DNA of 8,529 bases. It comes from Candidatus Enterousia avistercoris. Lineage in GTDB: Bacteria; Pseudomonadota; Alphaproteobacteria; Rs-D84. The translations under genes were made by a program, and so were the position numbers. The notes below the pieces were generated by a model. The model saw only the letters and a list, made by a program, of their open reading frames with translations, made no database searches and was not told the DNA's origin. The DNA is taken from positions 1-8,529 of the forward strand of contig JADINC010000014.1 in NCBI GenBank assembly GCA_017694255.1. The letters are read 5' to 3'. Below are positions 5,687 to 8,529 of the stretch, in pieces (positions within the stretch are counted from its first letter, which is position 1; the number at the start of each line of letters is the position of its first letter).

Positions 5687-5714
5687 ATATTACAACAAAA
5701 AATCTGTTTATCAA
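5687..5714 (-). promoter_or_regulatory. Sigma70-like promoter of the 137-residue gene
   Basis: On the minus strand, TTGATA (5714-5709) is followed by a 16-bp spacer and TAATAT (5692-5687). Initiation near 5680 gives a leader of about 19 nt that contains the AAAGGAT ribosome site (5673-5667). Its place directly after the hairpin at 5724-5743 supports independent transcription from the upstream autotransporter gene. Confidence 0.5.
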
Positions 5715-5717
5715 GCA

Positions 5718-5743
5718 GATAAAGCGCCCCACTACAGGGGCGC
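5718..5743 (-). terminator. Probable terminator of the autotransporter gene
   Basis: GCGCCCC / GGGGCGC (5724-5730 with 5737-5743) is a perfect 7-bp GC stem with a 6-nt loop, 21 bp after the autotransporter stop codon. On the minus strand it is followed by TTTATC, only a short T-run. A weaker second stem (ATCTG...CAGAT, then TTTTTT) follows and overlaps the next gene's promoter. Confidence 0.6.
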
Positions 5744-5764
5744 ATTGCCGGACAAAAAAACTAT

Positions 5765-8529
5765 TTAAATACCAACCCGATGCGTTAATTTCATCATAAA
5801 TATAGATTCATTACCAAATTCAGACGTATTGTTCGGATTTACCCGATATATAAACCCGACCGCACCATCAGTAAATTCACCAAAATTATGGCGATATGTG
5901 CCGGTAAAGCGAACCTCGCGCGCCTCGGGACGCAAATTAATATTTGCGATATGCGCATCTGTGATATTCAAATCATATTTGCCATCATCCATTTCGACAA
6001 CTTCATAATTTGCATATGGATACATCACTGCCCCAGAACTAATTGCCAATGGTGCCGAAACACTGAAACTGAAATTACCGGCATCCACCCCAAACGCAAA
6101 GGCATTTGAATCGATATCGGTCATCCCCATTATAAATTGCCCCGATGCATCCGCCGTTGTACGCGCAAATGTCGACCGCAATTTAAACGCCAACGCATCT
6201 GTCGGCACAAAACGCAATTCCGTATCAACATACGTTGTATCGCCATTACCCATATCCAACAATCCGCCCGACATTGCCCCCAATAAAGTATCTGTTTCAT
6301 GCAACATACCGGCCGCTATTGTAAAGCCGAAATTATCACCATTCCACACAACATCAGATTGTGCACCCTGGGCCAGTCCCAATTGCGCCGGCAAATACTG
6401 CGCCGATACAGTCGGATCATTGTCCAACATTGTTTCATCAGTAACGGTTCCTGAAAACGCGCGCGCACCAAACGACCAACGTCCCATATTATACACCACA
6501 TCCGACACAACCGCGTTTGACGCCAAATTCAGTACTGGATTTGCCATTCCATCAAATCGCGATGCCCCATCTGTAAAGTGCCGTTGGTACCCGGCCGCAA
6601 AGTTCCAATCACCGCGCGTATAATCCACACGCATATCATCCAGTCCATTTAAATTATCTGCATACGGCTTTTCAGAAATGGACATAGAAAAACCAAAATC
6701 ACCAAATTGTACGCGTTGTGGTTTTTCATTACGCGTTTTAAATTCGCCCAAAACATCGCCCATATACAGCCCACGTTTCCCCGTGGCCCCCAATGCGAAC
6801 TGGTTTTCCCAAACACGTGGCAGACTCATTTCGCCATCAAAACTTTCCAAAACATCATAGAACGGTGCACTGATTGTTGATGTCCCCGAACCAAACGCCG
6901 CAGATGGACGGAACACCGTATTACTGGCCGAACGCCAATACGCATTGCCACTGCCTGATACAATATTAGAGCCATCAAAGAAATAAATTGTTTTACCCGG
7001 CGTTGTTGCACGTTCCAGATTTATAACCCCGTATCCAAAGACTTCCTTGAACACATCCAGATAATTTTCACCACCCTGTTCCACACGATATTCATATTCT
7101 GCGGGCAATTCATACATATCCTGTAAATACGAAATCAGTCCTTCTTCGGAAAAAGCATTCCCCGCCGGATCAGTCGCCAAATACGCACCATCCGCTGTCA
7201 ATGCCATCAAAGTAAATAATTGCTGGCTGGTCATATTACTGAACGCAGACCGCAACGCACCGGCCGCACCGGCCGCCGATGCGACGGCCAATTCATCGGT
7301 AACCCCCGTCGCCGCAAAGCACCACGGATCAACACCATCCGCACCCGTCCCGGCAATGCCACACACACGGCCCTTGAAATAGGTATCATCATCTGTTGTA
7401 CCGGTACCATTGGTATTCGTCCATTCTGAAACAATAAACTTATTATCTTGATCATATTCCCCAACTGTTTCCGTACCACTGGTCCCGGTGCCATCTTGGA
7501 TAACTGGCACAATTGACATAAATATACGTTCCAACCCATCAAACACCAGCGGCGCCGCATTTTCAAATGAAGCAATCAGATTTCCTGAATATTTATTAGA
7601 CGTCTCTGATGCCCCGGTTGAAAATATAACCAACGGCACTGTTTTATTATCGGCCCCCAAACTGGCAAACGCGTTAAAGAACGCTGCAGCATCTGTGGCC
7701 GGCAAAGAATCATCGGCGGTACCATCGCCCGTCGCCGTACCATCCGTCTTATTATTATTATAATATTGATTAACCAGCGATAAAAATCCCGTCTTCATAC
7801 CAACATCTGTACCACTGACCGCCAAAACATCATTTATTGTTGCCGCCCCACGGTCATGCAGCGGTTCAATAACCGATGCATTTGCCAACACCAATGGCAT
7901 GGACCGCCCACGTGCAGTCGTGGTATTTAATGCCTCGTTCCCGACACGGTACTGCATCGCATCACGCAACGCCGCATAATTTTTATAATCCAGTGTCCCC
8001 GCCTTTTTAACCTGGGTTAAATTTGTGCCATCGATTTTATATGCCTGGTCTATAGAGCCACCTGGTGTACTGCTGATATACAATAACCCATCTGCACCGA
8101 TATAGCCTGAATATATTGCTTCTTCATCGCTGGTATCGACCGCCGTTATCGCATTACCAGTTCTGGTAATTTTCAACGTTTTTCCAAACAATGTTAATGT
8201 ATCATCTGTCGCCAACGCTTCACCCGCAATGGTTGCAGTACCGGTTGCCGCCGAATCAGATGCCCCCAGCGCAACCATACCACTGCCACCGCCTGTGCGA
8301 TAGACCAGCATCTGGCCATTTGGCATAAATCCGATAAAATCAGCCGTGGAATATCCAGACATATTACCCCCGATAACCTTAGCCAACAAATCATCATCAC
8401 TAGATGCAAATACGTTATTTATCGCGGTCCCCGACCCCGACAAATCGAAATCATCCACCAACGTGCCATCTTCGTATGTATAAGAATTAGTAATCGTATC
8501 TGCGGTTCCCGTTCCCAATTGGATAGAAT
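5765..8529 (-). CDS. Autotransporter with degenerate subtilisin-like passenger (5' end missing)
   Basis: The last 920 residues of an outer-membrane autotransporter. The frame is open to the window edge (codons for S-I-Q lie before 8518), so the signal peptide and passenger start are outside. Numbering here starts at the TTG codon 8516-8518. Residues 1-110 are Gly/Ser/Thr/Asp-rich and 110-175 look like beta strands. Residues 200-500 follow the order of an S8 domain: PLVLANASVI (208-217), VPLVIFSTGASE (294-305), CGIAG...WCFAATG (386-405), AVASAAGAAGALRSAF (411-426), FGYGVINLERATTPG (494-508). Where active S8 autotransporters carry AGN and GTSMAAPHVTG, this one has STGA and TDELAVASAAG, so the oxyanion Asn and catalytic Ser seem lost. 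Only two cysteines (386, 400) are visible, probably a disulphide. From about 580 the alternating aromatic strands of a beta-barrel run to FMMKLTHRVGI. It ends in Ile rather than Phe. A terminator and the 137-residue gene follow. Confidence 0.8.
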   Translation of the reverse strand, partial: SIQLGTGTADTITNSYTYEDGTLVDDFDLSGSGTAINNVFASSDDDLLAKVIGGNMSGYSTADFIGFMPNGQMLVYRTGGGSGMVALGASDSAATGTATIAGEALATDDTLTLFGKTLKITRTGNAITAVDTSDEEAIYSGYIGADGLLYISSTPGGSIDQAYKIDGTNLTQVKKAGTLDYKNYAALRDAMQYRVGNEALNTTTARGRSMPLVLANASVIEPLHDRGAATINDVLAVSGTDVGMKTGFLSLVNQYYNNNKTDGTATGDGTADDSLPATDAAAFFNAFASLGADNKTVPLVIFSTGASETSNKYSGNLIASFENAAPLVFDGLERIFMSIVPVIQDGTGTSGTETVGEYDQDNKFIVSEWTNTNGTGTTDDDTYFKGRVCGIAGTGADGVDPWCFAATGVTDELAVASAAGAAGALRSAFSNMTSQQLFTLMALTADGAYLATDPAGNAFSEEGLISYLQDMYELPAEYEYRVEQGGENYLDVFKEVFGYGVINLERATTPGKTIYFFDGSNIVSGSGNAYWRSASNTVFRPSAAFGSGTSTISAPFYDVLESFDGEMSLPRVWENQFALGATGKRGLYMGDVLGEFKTRNEKPQRVQFGDFGFSMSISEKPYADNLNGLDDMRVDYTRGDWNFAAGYQRHFTDGASRFDGMANPVLNLASNAVVSDVVYNMGRWSFGARAFSGTVTDETMLDNDPTVSAQYLPAQLGLAQGAQSDVVWNGDNFGFTIAAGMLHETDTLLGAMSGGLLDMGNGDTTYVDTELRFVPTDALAFKLRSTFARTTADASGQFIMGMTDIDSNAFAFGVDAGNFSFSVSAPLAISSGAVMYPYANYEVVEMDDGKYDLNITDAHIANINLRPEAREVRFTGTYRHNFGEFTDGAVGFIYRVNPNNTSEFGNESIFMMKLTHRVGI

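Noticed and set aside
8028..8137. Catalytic Asp and His of an S8 protease at AVDTSD (residue 128) and KIDGTNLTQV (residue 163).
   Set aside because: The spacing of 35 resembles subtilisin's Asp-His distance, but the second site lacks the histidine and the surrounding sequence is not S8-like. Probably coincidence.
8516..8518. TTG as the true start of the autotransporter.
   Set aside because: The frame stays open to the window edge. There is no signal peptide after it and no ribosome site, so the gene simply continues outside.

Overview
The window looks like a piece of chromosome from an uncultured, probably host-associated alphaproteobacterium. This is an inference. It rests on a divergent ppiD-like/tpiA pair (an arrangement I recall from alphaproteobacteria), a Gram-negative envelope gene set, and dispersed GTCATCCCGG / GTCATTGCGAG hairpin repeats of the kind seen in such genomes. 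No rRNA, tRNA, CRISPR array, transposase or phage gene was recognised.

Layout, left to right. Positions 1-166 hold no gene, only a composite dispersed repeat (copy A) with a smaller hairpin element apparently inserted in it. Positions 167-1963 (minus strand) encode a 598-residue secreted surface protein: signal peptide, a short conserved-looking N-terminal region, a PKD-like WGDG domain, and eleven 29-31-residue BspA-like repeats with a cysteine ladder. Positions 1964-2424 are a 460-bp non-coding stretch. It holds that gene's promoter, an inverted copy (B) and a direct copy (C) of the composite repeat, a long imperfect hairpin, and a terminator hairpin. Positions 2425-3837 (minus) encode a PpiD-like membrane-anchored periplasmic chaperone with a degenerate parvulin domain. 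It is transcribed divergently from tpiA (3906-4607, plus), which is followed by grpE (4670-5221, plus). A strong bidirectional terminator separates grpE from a convergent 137-residue basic protein of unknown function (5248-5661, minus), which has its own promoter. Finally, 5765-8529 (minus, 5' end outside the window) is the C-terminal 920 residues of an autotransporter. Its passenger resembles the C-terminal half of a subtilisin (S8) domain with the catalytic serine and oxyanion asparagine apparently lost, followed by an outer-membrane beta-barrel.

Functionally, two large genes put variable proteins on or outside the cell surface, and the PpiD-like protein is a plausible periplasmic folding helper for such exports. 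TpiA (glycolysis) and GrpE (DnaK nucleotide exchange) are ordinary housekeeping genes. The most unusual material is the composite repeat family, whose inverted copies bracket the surface-protein gene and one copy of which supplies its stop codon, and the apparently pseudo-protease autotransporter.
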